Positions 15,528 to 25,065 are shown, counted from the stretch's first letter. The stretch: DNA of 34,961 nt from SHZI01 sp964407855 (GCA_964407855.1 CAYOXI010000023.1:1-34961), one strand, 5' to 3'. The notes: a model not told the origin generated them from the letters alone. A program made the numbers and translations.

Positions 15528-16664
15528 ATGAAGAAGCGGGGCAAAACGGCGTCACGCAGAGCGAGGGTGTCACCTGAGTCCCGGCCGGCACTGGATGCGC
15601 TGCGCAGTGAGATTGACGCGCTGGATGCCCGTATCCAGGCGTTGATCGCCGAGCGGGCGGGTATTGCCCAGCAGGTTGCTGTCGCCAAGGGCGGCCGGGG
15701 ATCCGCGGTCGAGTTCTATCGCCCGGAGCGGGAGGCGGAAGTCCTCCGGGGCGTCGTTGCGCGCAATCAGGGTCCGCTCTCGAACGAGGAGATGGTCCGG
15801 CTGTTCCGGGAAATCATGTCGGCGTGCCTCGCCCAGGAGGAGCCGATGAAAGTGGGTTACCTCGGGCCGGAAGGTACCTTCAGCCAGTCGGCCGTCTACC
15901 AGCATTTTGGCCATTCGGTGCGGGCCTTGCCGCTGGGGGCCATCGACGAGGTCTTTCGCGAGGTCGAATCCAGTACGGCCGATTTCGGCGTGGTCCCTAT
16001 CGAGAATTCGACCGAGGGCAGCGTCAATCACACCCTCGACATGTTCCTCACATCCCCGCTGAAGATCTGCGGCGAACTGGAAATGCGCATTCGCCAGCAT
16101 CTCCTCGGCAACGTCACCGGACTGGACAAGATCATCCGGGTCAGCGCCCATCCACAGTCCCTGGCCCAGTGCCGCAACTGGCTGCGGGAGTACCTGCCAA
16201 CCGCGGACCTGCATCCCGCCAGCAGCAATGCGGAGGGTGCAAGGCGCGCCCGGGACGAGGCAGGCACTGCCGCCATTGCCGGCGACGCAGCCGCCGAGGT
16301 CTATGGGCTCCAGAAGCTCGTTACCGACATTGAGGACCGCCCCGACAACACCACGCGCTTTCTGGTCATCGGCCGGAGATTGCTCGCGTCCAGCGGCCAC
16401 GACAAGACCACCCTGCTGCTCTCCACCCAGGACACCGATGATGCCGGTGCGCTCCACAAGCTGCTGGAGCCGCTCGCTGCCCATGGGATCAACATGACCC
16501 GGATTGAGTCGCGGCCCTCGCGGCAGCGCAAGTGGCACTACGTGTTCTTCGTGGACATTGATGGCCATGCCGAGGACAAGGGCGTTGCGCTGGCCCTGGC
16601 TGAATTGCGCCAGCGGGCCAAGCTGTTCCGGATCCTGGGGTCTTACCCCAAAGCCATTCTCTGA
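15528..16664 (+). CDS. pheA: P-protein: chorismate mutase / prephenate dehydratase
   Basis: A 378-residue bifunctional enzyme converting chorismate to prephenate and then phenylpyruvate. Residues about 20-105 form the AroQ-type chorismate mutase (LRSEIDALDARIQALIAER). About 107-285 form prephenate dehydratase, starting VGYLGPEGTFSQ and ending with the catalytic TTRF at 275-278. The ACT domain holds GALH (307-310) and ESRP (327-330), the phenylalanine-binding signatures, so feedback inhibition is expected. The first 15 basic residues are probably not conserved, and an internal start is possible. It follows the SerA-like gene by 11 nt and precedes hisC by 12 nt. Confidence 0.96.
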   Translation: MKKRGKTASRRARVSPESRPALDALRSEIDALDARIQALIAERAGIAQQVAVAKGGRGSAVEFYRPEREAEVLRGVVARNQGPLSNEEMVRLFREIMSACLAQEEPMKVGYLGPEGTFSQSAVYQHFGHSVRALPLGAIDEVFREVESSTADFGVVPIENSTEGSVNHTLDMFLTSPLKICGELEMRIRQHLLGNVTGLDKIIRVSAHPQSLAQCRNWLREYLPTADLHPASSNAEGARRARDEAGTAAIAGDAAAEVYGLQKLVTDIEDRPDNTTRFLVIGRRLLASSGHDKTTLLLSTQDTDDAGALHKLLEPLAAHGINMTRIESRPSRQRKWHYVFFVDIDGHAEDKGVALALAELRQRAKLFRILGSYPKAIL

Positions 16665-16676
16665 GCTTCGGCATCG

Positions 16677-17819
16677 ATGCCTGATCCCGCGCCACCCTTT
16701 GCCAGGCTCGCGGCCCCGGCGGTACTGGGCCTGCAGCCCTATGTCGCCGGCAAGCCGCTGGCTGAACTGGAGCGGGAACTCGGCATCCGGGATTCCATCA
16801 AACTGGCGTCCAATGAGAATCCCCTGGGCCCGCCGGCGGCCAGTGTTGCCGCCCTGCGCACCGCCGCAGGCTCGGTCGGTCTTTACCCGGATGGCGCCGC
16901 CTGGGAACTCAAACACGCGCTGGCCCGCTTTCACGGCGTGGTGCCCACCCAGTTGACGGTAGGCAACGGTTCCAATGAAGTCCTGTCACTCATCGCGGAG
17001 ACCTTCCTTGGGCCTGGCGACGAGGGACTGCATGCCCACTACGCCTTCCTGGTGTATGGTCTCGCGATCCAGGCGACCGGCGCGCGCACGATTGTCGCGC
17101 CGGCCAACCCGCCCGAGGCGGACCAGCCCCTCGGCCATGACCTCGATGCCTTCCGGCAGGCGATCTCGCCCGCCACCCGCGTGGTATTCATTGCCAATCC
17201 CAATAACCCGACCGGTACCTGGCTCGAACCGGAAGCCCTGCAGGCCTTTATCGCTGCAGTCCCGGCAACGGTTCTGGTGGTGGTTGATGAGGCCTATGCT
17301 GACTATCAGCCGGCCGGGACTGGCCAGGCCACGCCTGGATGGATCAGCCGTTTTCCGAACCTGATCGTGTGTCGCACCTTCTCCAAGCTGTACGGCCTGG
17401 CAGGACTCCGGGTGGGCTATGCCATCAGTCATCCCGAAGTAGCCGAGCTCATCAATCGCGTCCGACAGCCATTCAACGTCAATGCCCTCGGCCAGGTGGC
17501 GGCCATCTCTGCGCTGGGGGCCGGGGACCACGTACGGCAATCCCGGCTGCTGAACGGGGCAGGTCTCAGGCAACTGCGGGACGGACTGAGGAGGTTTGGC
17601 TGGCAGGTTCCTGTGTCGGCCGGCAATTTCGTACTGGCCGATACCGGGGAAACCGCCGGCACCTGGTATGAGGCGCTGCTGCGGCAGGGAGTGATCGTGC
17701 GACCGGTTGGCAACTATGGCCTTCCCCGTCACCTGCGGATCACAGTCGGCTTGCCGGAACAGAACGAGCGCCTGCTCGCAGCCCTTGGCGAGATCCGCGA
17801 TCAGGGTGGGCCAGCATGA
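16677..17819 (+). CDS. hisC: Histidinol-phosphate / aromatic aminotransferase
   Basis: A 380-residue class II PLP aminotransferase. HisC features are ASNENPLGP near residue 44, YPDG at 70-73, NPNNPTGT at 174-181, DEAYADY at 204-210, and the PLP lysine Lys237 in TFSKLYGLAGLRVGY. Position between pheA and aroA, away from any histidine operon, suggests it serves mainly or also as an aromatic aminotransferase that finishes phenylalanine (and perhaps tyrosine) synthesis, as proposed for hisC2-type genes in Pseudomonas. That physiological role is inference. Its TGA overlaps the aroA start (ATGA). Confidence 0.9.
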   Translation: MPDPAPPFARLAAPAVLGLQPYVAGKPLAELERELGIRDSIKLASNENPLGPPAASVAALRTAAGSVGLYPDGAAWELKHALARFHGVVPTQLTVGNGSNEVLSLIAETFLGPGDEGLHAHYAFLVYGLAIQATGARTIVAPANPPEADQPLGHDLDAFRQAISPATRVVFIANPNNPTGTWLEPEALQAFIAAVPATVLVVVDEAYADYQPAGTGQATPGWISRFPNLIVCRTFSKLYGLAGLRVGYAISHPEVAELINRVRQPFNVNALGQVAAISALGAGDHVRQSRLLNGAGLRQLRDGLRRFGWQVPVSAGNFVLADTGETAGTWYEALLRQGVIVRPVGNYGLPRHLRITVGLPEQNERLLAALGEIRDQGGPA

Positions 17820-19126
17820 CGACCAGGCTGCTGGTCGAACCCTCCACCGCAGTCCGCGGCAGCATTCGTGTACCCGGGGACAAGTCCATCTCCCATCGGG
17901 CGCTGATGCTGGGCGCCATCGCCGAGGGCAGCAGCCGGATCAGCGGCTTCCTGCCGGGTGAGGACTGCCTGGCGACGCTGGCTGCCATCCGTTGCATGGG
18001 AATCCAGGCCCAACAGCATGATCCCACCACCATCACTGTGGCGGGCCGAGGCCTGGGTGGCCTCGTGGCCAGCCCGACGCCCCTGGACATGGGCAACTCC
18101 GGCACGGCGATGAGGCTCTGCATGGGCCTGCTGGCCGCCCAGTCCTTCGACAGCGTACTCATCGGGGACCAGTCCCTCAGTCGCCGGCCAATGGAGCGCG
18201 TAGCCCGGCCATTGCGGGCCATGGGCGGGCGAATTGCCACCAATGACGGTACTCCGCCCGTGAGAATCACTGGGGGCAACAGCCTTCGCGGCATTGATTT
18301 CCATATGCCCATCGCCAGTGCGCAAGTGAAGTCGGCCGTGCTGCTGGCGGGTCTCTATGCGCGGGGGACCACGACGGTGACCGAGCCGGCCGTCACGCGG
18401 GACCATACCGAGTGCATGCTGGCCATGCTGGACTGGCCCTGCGAGAGGCAGGGCCCGATGGTGCGCATCACCGGTAATGCGCGGCTGAGGGCTGCCGACA
18501 TCGCGGTGCCCGGTGACCTGTCATCGGCCGCCTTCATGGTGCTTGCCGGCTGCCTCGCCCGCGAGGGCGAACTGGTGATCGAAGGGGTGGGCCTTAACCC
18601 GACGCGCACCGGCATCCTGCAGATCCTCGCGCTGATGGGTGCTGATGTCCGCGTTGAGACCGCCACACCCGGGGCGGGGGAGCCGACCGGTCGACTGATC
18701 GTTCGTCCCAGCCGACTGAGTGGTGCCGAGATCCCGGCAGCGCTGGTGCCTCTCGCCATCGACGAGTTTCCCGTGCTGTTCGTTGCGGCGGCCCTCGCGG
18801 AGGGCCTCACCACCGTGACCGGTGCGGCCGAACTTCGCCACAAGGAAAGCGACCGGATCAAGGTCATGGTGGACGGTCTGCGGGCACTGGGTGGCGATGT
18901 GGAGGAGTTGCCGGACGGAGCCCGGATCCGGGGTGGAACACTGACGGGTGGCGTGGTGGACAGCCACGGCGACCACCGGGTGGCGATGGCATTCGCCGTC
19001 GCGGGTGCCCGGGCACTGGGGCCCGTAGAGATCCTCGACGCCGCCAACGTCGCCACGTCGTACCCGGACTTTGTGCATCAGGGGCGCGTCATCGGCCTCT
19101 GCCTGGAGGCCCGGGACGATGGGTGA
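17816..19126 (+). CDS. aroA: 3-phosphoshikimate 1-carboxyvinyltransferase (EPSP synthase)
   Basis: A 436-residue enzyme of the shikimate pathway joining PEP to shikimate-3-phosphate. All four motifs used to describe class II enzymes are present: GDKS (21-24), SAQVK (168-172), RDHTE (195-199) and NPTR (261-264). The PEP-site loop is GNSGTAMR (93-100) with Gly96, unlike the Ala of the CP4 enzyme. ELRHKESDR and SHGDHRVAM near the C-terminus are conserved in all EPSP synthases. In Pseudomonas this domain is fused behind TyrA; here it stands alone and no tyrA is visible. It starts in ATGA overlap with hisC, and cmk starts inside its last codons. Confidence 0.97.
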   Translation: MTTRLLVEPSTAVRGSIRVPGDKSISHRALMLGAIAEGSSRISGFLPGEDCLATLAAIRCMGIQAQQHDPTTITVAGRGLGGLVASPTPLDMGNSGTAMRLCMGLLAAQSFDSVLIGDQSLSRRPMERVARPLRAMGGRIATNDGTPPVRITGGNSLRGIDFHMPIASAQVKSAVLLAGLYARGTTTVTEPAVTRDHTECMLAMLDWPCERQGPMVRITGNARLRAADIAVPGDLSSAAFMVLAGCLAREGELVIEGVGLNPTRTGILQILALMGADVRVETATPGAGEPTGRLIVRPSRLSGAEIPAALVPLAIDEFPVLFVAAALAEGLTTVTGAAELRHKESDRIKVMVDGLRALGGDVEELPDGARIRGGTLTGGVVDSHGDHRVAMAFAVAGARALGPVEILDAANVATSYPDFVHQGRVIGLCLEARDDG

Positions 19127-19832
19127 GCCCCCCCCGGTGATTGCCATTGACGGACCCGGCGGGGCGGGCAAGGGCACGATCAGCCGCCTCGTTGCCCGAA
19201 GCCTTGGCTTCCACCTGCTCGACAGCGGCGCTCTTTACCGCCTGGTTGCGCTGGACGCCCTCACCCGCGAAATCGCGCTGGACAACGTCGAGGCGGTGGC
19301 CGGGCTGGCCCGTGGGCTGGACGTGCACTTTGGCGCTGGAGACGACGGCCCCGTGACCCTTGCCGGACGTATCGTCACGCAGGAAATCCGGTCGGAGGCC
19401 TGTAGCCGGGGTGCCTCACTGGTGGCGGCGATTCCGGCCGTCCGTATGGCTCTCGTTGGCCGTCAGCGGGCATTCTGCCGTCCGCCGGGCCTGGTCGCTG
19501 ACGGGCGCGACATGGGTACGGCCATCTTTCCCGATGCGAAGCTCAAGGTCTTTCTTACGGCGAGTGTCGAGGAGAGGGCCCGCAGGCGTCATAAGCAGTT
19601 GAAGGGAAAGGGTATTGATGTTAGCCTGCCGCTCCTTTCCGAGGACATGGCTGAGCGCGACCGGCGGGATGCGGAGCGCTCAGCGTCGCCGCTAAAGCCC
19701 AGCGACAACGCACGCCTTCTGGATACCACCGGGATGGAGATACCCGAAGTGGTGGCCACGGTGCTTCGGTGGGCGGCGGACGCCGGGCTTGTCCCGGCAG
19801 GGGAGACTCAGGATTTTGACTCAGGATATTGA
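19119..19832 (+). CDS. cmk: Cytidylate kinase
   Basis: A 237-residue CMP/dCMP kinase. The P-loop GPGGAGKGT is at residues 12-20, with LDSGALYRLVAL, DGRDMGTAIFPDA (substrate site) and a LID region RRRHKQLKGKG following. The ATG at 19119 is chosen because it places the P-loop at the usual position; it overlaps the last 8 nt of aroA. An in-frame upstream ATG lies within aroA and would add 16 unrelated residues. The cmk-rpsA order is nearly universal in gammaproteobacteria. Confidence 0.97.
   Translation: MGEPPPVIAIDGPGGAGKGTISRLVARSLGFHLLDSGALYRLVALDALTREIALDNVEAVAGLARGLDVHFGAGDDGPVTLAGRIVTQEIRSEACSRGASLVAAIPAVRMALVGRQRAFCRPPGLVADGRDMGTAIFPDAKLKVFLTASVEERARRRHKQLKGKGIDVSLPLLSEDMAERDRRDAERSASPLKPSDNARLLDTTGMEIPEVVATVLRWAADAGLVPAGETQDFDSGY
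19805..19827 (+). repeat. Short tandem direct repeat GACTCAGGAT at the end of cmk
   Basis: GACTCAGGAT occurs at 19805-19814 and 19818-19827, separated by TTT (13-nt period), within the last codons of cmk. It may be chance or a slippage product extending the Cmk C-terminus. Confidence 0.7.
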
Positions 19833-19837
19833 TGGGA

Positions 19838-19861
19838 CCCGCTCGCAGTAATGTGAGCGGG
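19838..19861 (+). other. Hairpin in the rpsA leader
   Basis: CCCGCTC (19838-19844) and GAGCGGG (19855-19861) form a perfect 7-bp stem with a 10-nt loop, starting 6 nt after the cmk stop and 84 nt before rpsA. No T-tract follows, so it is more likely part of a structured rpsA leader than a terminator. E. coli rpsA has a hairpin-rich leader used in S1 autoregulation. Confidence 0.5.
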
Positions 19862-19944
19862 ATGGCAGCAACACCGCCACCTTGTACAAACAGGGCTGGC
19901 GCTTCACCGCTACAGGTCCACCCGCGGGTGGGAAATTGACACAC

Positions 19945-21627
<1,683 letters not shown>

Positions 21628-21681
21628 TTCCGGTCGCTGCCGATTTTAGTGTAGACCGGAGCGCGTGAAGGGGACGCAGCG

Positions 21682-21984
21682 ATGACGAAATCAGAGCTGA
21701 TTGAAGTTCTGGCCCGTAAGCAGAAGCATCTGCCTGCCCGGGACGTGGAACTTGCAGTCAAGCATCTTCTTGATCTGATGAGTGATGCGCTCGCCAGCGG
21801 GCAGCGCATCGAGATCCGGGGCTTTGGGAGCTTCTCGCTGCACTTCCGTCCTCCGCGCATGGGTCGCAATCCCAAGACGGGGGAGGCAGTCGCACTGGCC
21901 GGGAAATATGTGCCCCATTTCAAGCCTGGCAAGGACCTGCGCGACCGGGTAAATGAAAATCGAGAATTGCCAATCAAGGACTAG
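21682..21984 (+). CDS. ihfB: Integration host factor subunit beta
   Basis: A 100-residue DNA-bending protein that pairs with IHF-alpha. It shows TKSELIEVLARKQ, the core IEIRGFGSFSLHFRPPRMGRNPKTGEAV, where the Pro of RNPKTG intercalates into DNA, and the C-terminal KYVPHFKPGKDLRDRVN. AAGGGG lies about 9 nt before ATG 21682. The rpsA-ihfB order is conserved in gammaproteobacteria. The partner gene ihfA usually lies just after pheT, beyond the right edge of this window. Confidence 0.97.
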   Translation: MTKSELIEVLARKQKHLPARDVELAVKHLLDLMSDALASGQRIEIRGFGSFSLHFRPPRMGRNPKTGEAVALAGKYVPHFKPGKDLRDRVNENRELPIKD

Positions 21985-22026
21985 CAGGCGGGAAATACCA
22001 GTCAGCAGGATCACCGGCGGTTCCGG

Positions 22027-22323
22027 ATGATCCGCAGCCTGCTCATTGCCTTGCTGGTTCTCCTGTGCGTTGCCGTGGCGGGGATCTTTGCAGCGCTGAA
22101 TCCCGGCCGGATCGGCCTGGACTTTGCGTTCCTGGCGATCGAGATCGAGAAATCCCTCGCCTTGCTGGTGGCTGTCGGGCTCGGCTGGCTACTGGGGATC
22201 GTCTGCGTGTCCGTCGGGCTCGTCCGGCTGCTGGTTCAGCGTCGGTCGCTACAAAGAGCGCTGCGCCTGGCTGAGCAGGAGGTCCAGGCACTGCGCAGTC
22301 TGCCCACCCAGGATGCCGACTGA
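22027..22323 (+). CDS. lapA: Lipopolysaccharide assembly protein LapA (DUF1049)
   Basis: A 98-residue small inner membrane protein. Two membrane segments (about 1-22 and 42-65) flank NPGRIGLDFAF, the conserved middle of DUF1049/YciS proteins, and a basic coiled-coil tail follows. It pairs with LapB, whose start lies inside the last 11 nt of this gene. In E. coli LapA and LapB act together in LPS transport and the turnover of LpxC. Confidence 0.88.
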   Translation: MIRSLLIALLVLLCVAVAGIFAALNPGRIGLDFAFLAIEIEKSLALLVAVGLGWLLGIVCVSVGLVRLLVQRRSLQRALRLAEQEVQALRSLPTQDAD

Positions 22324-23506
22324 ATCCACGTTCCTCTTTGCTGGCCTGTTGTTCATCGCGGCTGCGCTGGGCTACTTTTTTGCCCGGTTTGGCGATGACG
22401 ATGAGCAGAGCAACAACGACCAGGCAAAACAGGGCGGTGCCAACCTGTTACGTGGTTTCCGCTATTTCCTCAACGAGGAACCCGACCGTGCCGTCGACAT
22501 ACTCACCGAAGCCGCAGACAGCAGCGAGGACGCGATAGAAGTCCAGCTGGCGCTTGGTGCCCTGTTCCGTCGCCGGGGTCAGATCGAGCGTGCCATCCGC
22601 CTGCATGAGAACCTCCTCGAGCGCCCTGGCAGCGGACCGGCGTTACGGGACCTCGCCACGATGGAGCTGGCCGAGGACTTCCTGAGTTCCGGGTTATTTG
22701 ACAGGGCCGAGGAGCTCTTTCTTCGCCTGCTGGAGTCACCCATCCACGGACCCACAGCCCTGGAGCGTCTGCTTCGAATCGCTGAGGTAACCAATGACTG
22801 GGAGCGGGCAATCGATCTGGGTGACCGCCTCAGCCGCAGTGCCGGCGATGCAATTGCGCCAGCCCGCATGGCCCACTATTGCTGCGAGCTCGCGGAACTG
22901 GCCCGTCGCGAGGGGAGGCCGGCTGATGCCAGCCGCCTGCTGGCACAGGCGGAGATTCTGGACCCCGGCAAAGTGCGCACAGCGCTGATCCAGGGCGACC
23001 AGGCCGCCGCGGAAGGACGGTTCGGCGATTTGCTCGCAGTGCTTGAGCCACTGATCACAGCCGACCCGGACCTTAGTGGCGAAGTACTCAGCCGACTGTT
23101 CGCCGGTGCGCGGACACAGCCGGAGAAGGATCAGGTTGGTGCGCTGCTTGCCCGTGCAGGTGCTACCCCGAAAGGCCAGCGGGGCATTGCGCTGGCACTG
23201 CTGCAGGATGTTTCGCTGGATCATCCCGGGGCATTGGAGCACCTCGCGGCGTTCATTGACGGGCGTCCTGCACTCCGGGCCCTTGCCGGACCGGACGGGC
23301 TGGGCGTGGATGAATCCGCCGCGCGCCTCGTCAGTGTCCGCCGGATCCGGGATCTGCTCCAGCCGCTGCTTGCCGGCAACCTCCGGTACCAATGCAGCGC
23401 CTGCGGTTATCGTAGCGCCGTGCGCCACTGGCACTGCCCTGGCTGCCGGTCCTGGGACAGCATCAGGCCTCTGGAGAAGTCACCACTGCACGCTCTTCTT
23501 GGCTGA
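22313..23506 (+). CDS. lapB: LPS assembly protein LapB (YciM)
   Basis: A 397-residue membrane-anchored TPR protein. An N-terminal membrane helix (FLFAGLLFIAAALGYFFARF) is followed by ANLLRGFRYFLNEEPDRAVD, the LapB signature, then a TPR array of about nine helical repeats. A C-terminal rubredoxin-like metal-binding domain is marked by CSAC and CPGC (YQCSACGYRS...HWHCPGCRSWDSI). LapB adjusts LpxC proteolysis through FtsH and so sets LPS synthesis. ATG 22313 overlaps lapA by 11 nt. Length matches E. coli LapB (389). Confidence 0.95.
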   Translation: MPTESTFLFAGLLFIAAALGYFFARFGDDDEQSNNDQAKQGGANLLRGFRYFLNEEPDRAVDILTEAADSSEDAIEVQLALGALFRRRGQIERAIRLHENLLERPGSGPALRDLATMELAEDFLSSGLFDRAEELFLRLLESPIHGPTALERLLRIAEVTNDWERAIDLGDRLSRSAGDAIAPARMAHYCCELAELARREGRPADASRLLAQAEILDPGKVRTALIQGDQAAAEGRFGDLLAVLEPLITADPDLSGEVLSRLFAGARTQPEKDQVGALLARAGATPKGQRGIALALLQDVSLDHPGALEHLAAFIDGRPALRALAGPDGLGVDESAARLVSVRRIRDLLQPLLAGNLRYQCSACGYRSAVRHWHCPGCRSWDSIRPLEKSPLHALLG

Positions 23507-23573
23507 GGTGTTTCCCGGCAAAGTCGCGAGAATCCCGCCTGTCTGGCGCATGTTGATCCGCCTAGCATGCGGG

Positions 23574-23592
23574 CACTGTCGTTGTGACAGTG
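23574..23592. promoter_or_regulatory. Perfect palindrome CACTGTC-N5-GACAGTG upstream of the ComEA-like gene
   Basis: Two 7-bp arms (23574-23580 and 23586-23592) are exact inverted repeats around GTTGT. The site lies 30 nt before the start at 23623 and 67 nt after lapB. It could be a dimeric repressor site or an RNA hairpin; it is not followed by T residues, so an intrinsic terminator is unlikely. Confidence 0.5.
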
Positions 23593-23622
23593 AAACGCCA
23601 AAGCCACCTCAAGGAGATTGTC

Positions 23623-23904
23623 ATGCGAAGAATCCTGTTCAGTGCACTATTGGGCCTCTTGCCAGCACTTGCGCTGGCGGGTCCGGTGGATATCAATACC
23701 GCTGATGCCGAGACGCTGGCGCGGGAACTCAACGGCGTGGGGGACGCCCGCGCGCGCGCGATTGTCGAGTACCGGGAAAAGAACGGCCGCTTCGCTGCAC
23801 CGGAAGACGTGATGAAGGTCAGCGGGATAGGCCCCCAGGTCTTCAGCCTCAATCGGGATAATATCCGCACCGGGCCGCCGGCAAAGCCAGCCGAGCAACC
23901 CTGA
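23623..23904 (+). CDS. Exported ComEA-like helix-hairpin-helix protein
   Basis: A 93-residue protein. Residues 1-19 are a signal peptide (MRRILFSALLGLLPALALA|GP), and the rest is a tandem helix-hairpin-helix unit of the ComEA type: VDINTADAETLARELNGVGDARARAIVEYREKNG, then SGIGPQVFSLN. ComEA binds incoming DNA in the periplasm during natural transformation, but many gammaproteobacteria carry short ComEA-like proteins of untested function. AAGGAG 6 nt before ATG 23623 decides the start. No comEC or type IV pilus gene is in the window. Confidence 0.88.
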   Translation: MRRILFSALLGLLPALALAGPVDINTADAETLARELNGVGDARARAIVEYREKNGRFAAPEDVMKVSGIGPQVFSLNRDNIRTGPPAKPAEQP

Positions 23905-23916
23905 CCAGGGCACGCA

Positions 23917-23949
23917 CCGGACGGCGGGGCGGGCGGCTCCGCCGTCCGG
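23917..23949 (+). terminator. Strong hairpin after the ComEA-like gene
   Basis: CCGGACGGCGG (23917-23927) and CCGCCGTCCGG (23939-23949) form a perfect 11-bp stem with an 11-nt loop, starting 12 nt after the stop codon. No T-run follows, so it may terminate poorly, stabilise a 3' end, or act with Rho. GCACC/GGTGC flanks (23914, 23956) could add an outer stem in an alternative fold. Confidence 0.55.
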
Positions 23950-24026
23950 CGAACTGGTGCACGGTCAACAAGGGACCGGATTGGCTATCATGCGAGACTT
24001 TCCTTGCTCTCGCCCGGAGGCCATTG

Positions 24027-24884
24027 ATGCATCCCCTGGTTCGTACCGCCGTATTTCCCGTGGCCGGTCGCGGCACGCGCTTCCTGCCGGCAACCAAGGC
24101 CATGCCCAAGGAGATGCTGCCGATCGTCGACAAGCCACTGGTTCAGTACGCAGTCGAGGAAGCCGTGGCAGCCGGTGTTACGCGTCTGGTCTTCATCACG
24201 GGAAGTGGCAAGCGGGCTATCGAAGACCATTTCGACCGGGACGCTGAGCTGGAGCGCTCGCTAGGTTCGTCGGGCAAGGAAGACCTTCTGGAAATCGTCC
24301 GGGGGATACTTCCATCCAACGTGTCCTGCGTTTATATCCGCCAGGGCGAGCCTCTCGGGCTTGGGCACGCGGTACTTTGCGCCCGTCCTGCGGTGGGAGA
24401 GGAGCCTTTCTACGTACACCTGCCAGATGACCTGATCCGGGCCGAGACTGGTTGCCTCACCCAGCTACGGGATCAGCATGCCACCCACGGTGCCAGCGTC
24501 ATTGCGGTTCAGGAGGTTCCCAGGGACCGGACCCGTGACTACGGCATCGTGGCGGTCGATGAGCAGTTCCGGGTACGCCAGATCGTGGAAAAGCCCGCCC
24601 CTGACCGCGCCCCGTCGACACTGGCCGTAGTCGGCAGATACCTGCTTACTCCGGCAATCTTCGACATACTTGCCGCGACGGGGCAGGGGGCGGGTGGAGA
24701 GATCCAGCTGACGGATGCAATTGCCAGGCTGCTTGCCGTGGAACCGGTGTTCGCGCTGCCCTTCACGGGCCGTCGCTACGACTGTGGCAGCAAGGTCGGC
24801 TACGTGGAAGCCACCATCGACTATGCGCTGGGGGATCCGTTGATTGCTGCCGCCCTGAAGAGGCACCTGGCCACGCTCCGGTAG
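24027..24884 (+). CDS. galU: UTP-glucose-1-phosphate uridylyltransferase
   Basis: A 285-residue nucleotidyltransferase making UDP-glucose for LPS core, capsule and other glycans. The NTP-binding signature GRGTRFLPATKAMPKEMLP spans residues 14-32, with KPLVQYAVEEA, RQGEPLGLGHAVLCA, LPDDLI and EKP following; these match GalU, not GlmU or RmlA. CGGAGG lies 6 nt before ATG 24027; a TTG one codon upstream is not preferred. It stands alone between the small HhH gene and a tRNA-Asn on the opposite strand. In P. aeruginosa, from memory, this interval holds the O-antigen gene cluster. Confidence 0.95.
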   Translation: MHPLVRTAVFPVAGRGTRFLPATKAMPKEMLPIVDKPLVQYAVEEAVAAGVTRLVFITGSGKRAIEDHFDRDAELERSLGSSGKEDLLEIVRGILPSNVSCVYIRQGEPLGLGHAVLCARPAVGEEPFYVHLPDDLIRAETGCLTQLRDQHATHGASVIAVQEVPRDRTRDYGIVAVDEQFRVRQIVEKPAPDRAPSTLAVVGRYLLTPAIFDILAATGQGAGGEIQLTDAIARLLAVEPVFALPFTGRRYDCGSKVGYVEATIDYALGDPLIAAALKRHLATLR

Positions 24885-24928
24885 AGCCCGTCAGCGCTCC
24901 TGGGGTCGTCTAGCGGGCAGAGTAGAGT

Positions 24929-25003
24929 TGGCTCCCCGGGCCGGATTCGAACCAGCGACCAACCGGTTAACAGCCGGTTGCTCTACCACTGAGCTACCGG
25001 GGA
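24929..25003 (-). tRNA. tRNA-Asn (GTT), CCA encoded
   Basis: The minus strand folds as a standard cloverleaf. The acceptor stem TCCCCGG pairs with CCGGGGA, the D-arm is GCTC...GAGC, the anticodon stem ACCGG/CCGGT carries loop CTGTTAA with anticodon GTT, and the T-arm is GCTGG-TTCGAAT-CCGGC. The discriminator is G, followed by an encoded CCA (24929-24931). It is convergent with galU. Confidence 0.97.
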
Positions 25004-25035
25004 AACGAGCAGAAATCAGGGCTGAAGCGCCGCGG

Positions 25036-25065
25036 ATTTTCCGGTAATGCGCCTGGACAAGTCAA
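25036..25065 (-). promoter_or_regulatory. Candidate promoter of tRNA-Asn
   Basis: On the minus strand TTGACT (25065-25060) and GAAAAT (25041-25036) are 18 nt apart. The predicted start is near 25029, 26 nt before the tRNA. The bases just after the -10 are CCGCGGCGC, a G+C-rich discriminator of the kind found at ppGpp-controlled stable RNA promoters. Confidence 0.45.

Noticed and set aside
23917..23949. Canonical Rho-independent terminator
   Set aside because: The 11-bp stem is perfect but no T-tract follows, so I keep it only as a possible terminator or 3'-end structure.
24885..24928. Attachment site or integrase remnant beside tRNA-Asn
   Set aside because: There is no duplicated tRNA 3' end and no integrase-like ORF nearby in the window; galU follows directly.
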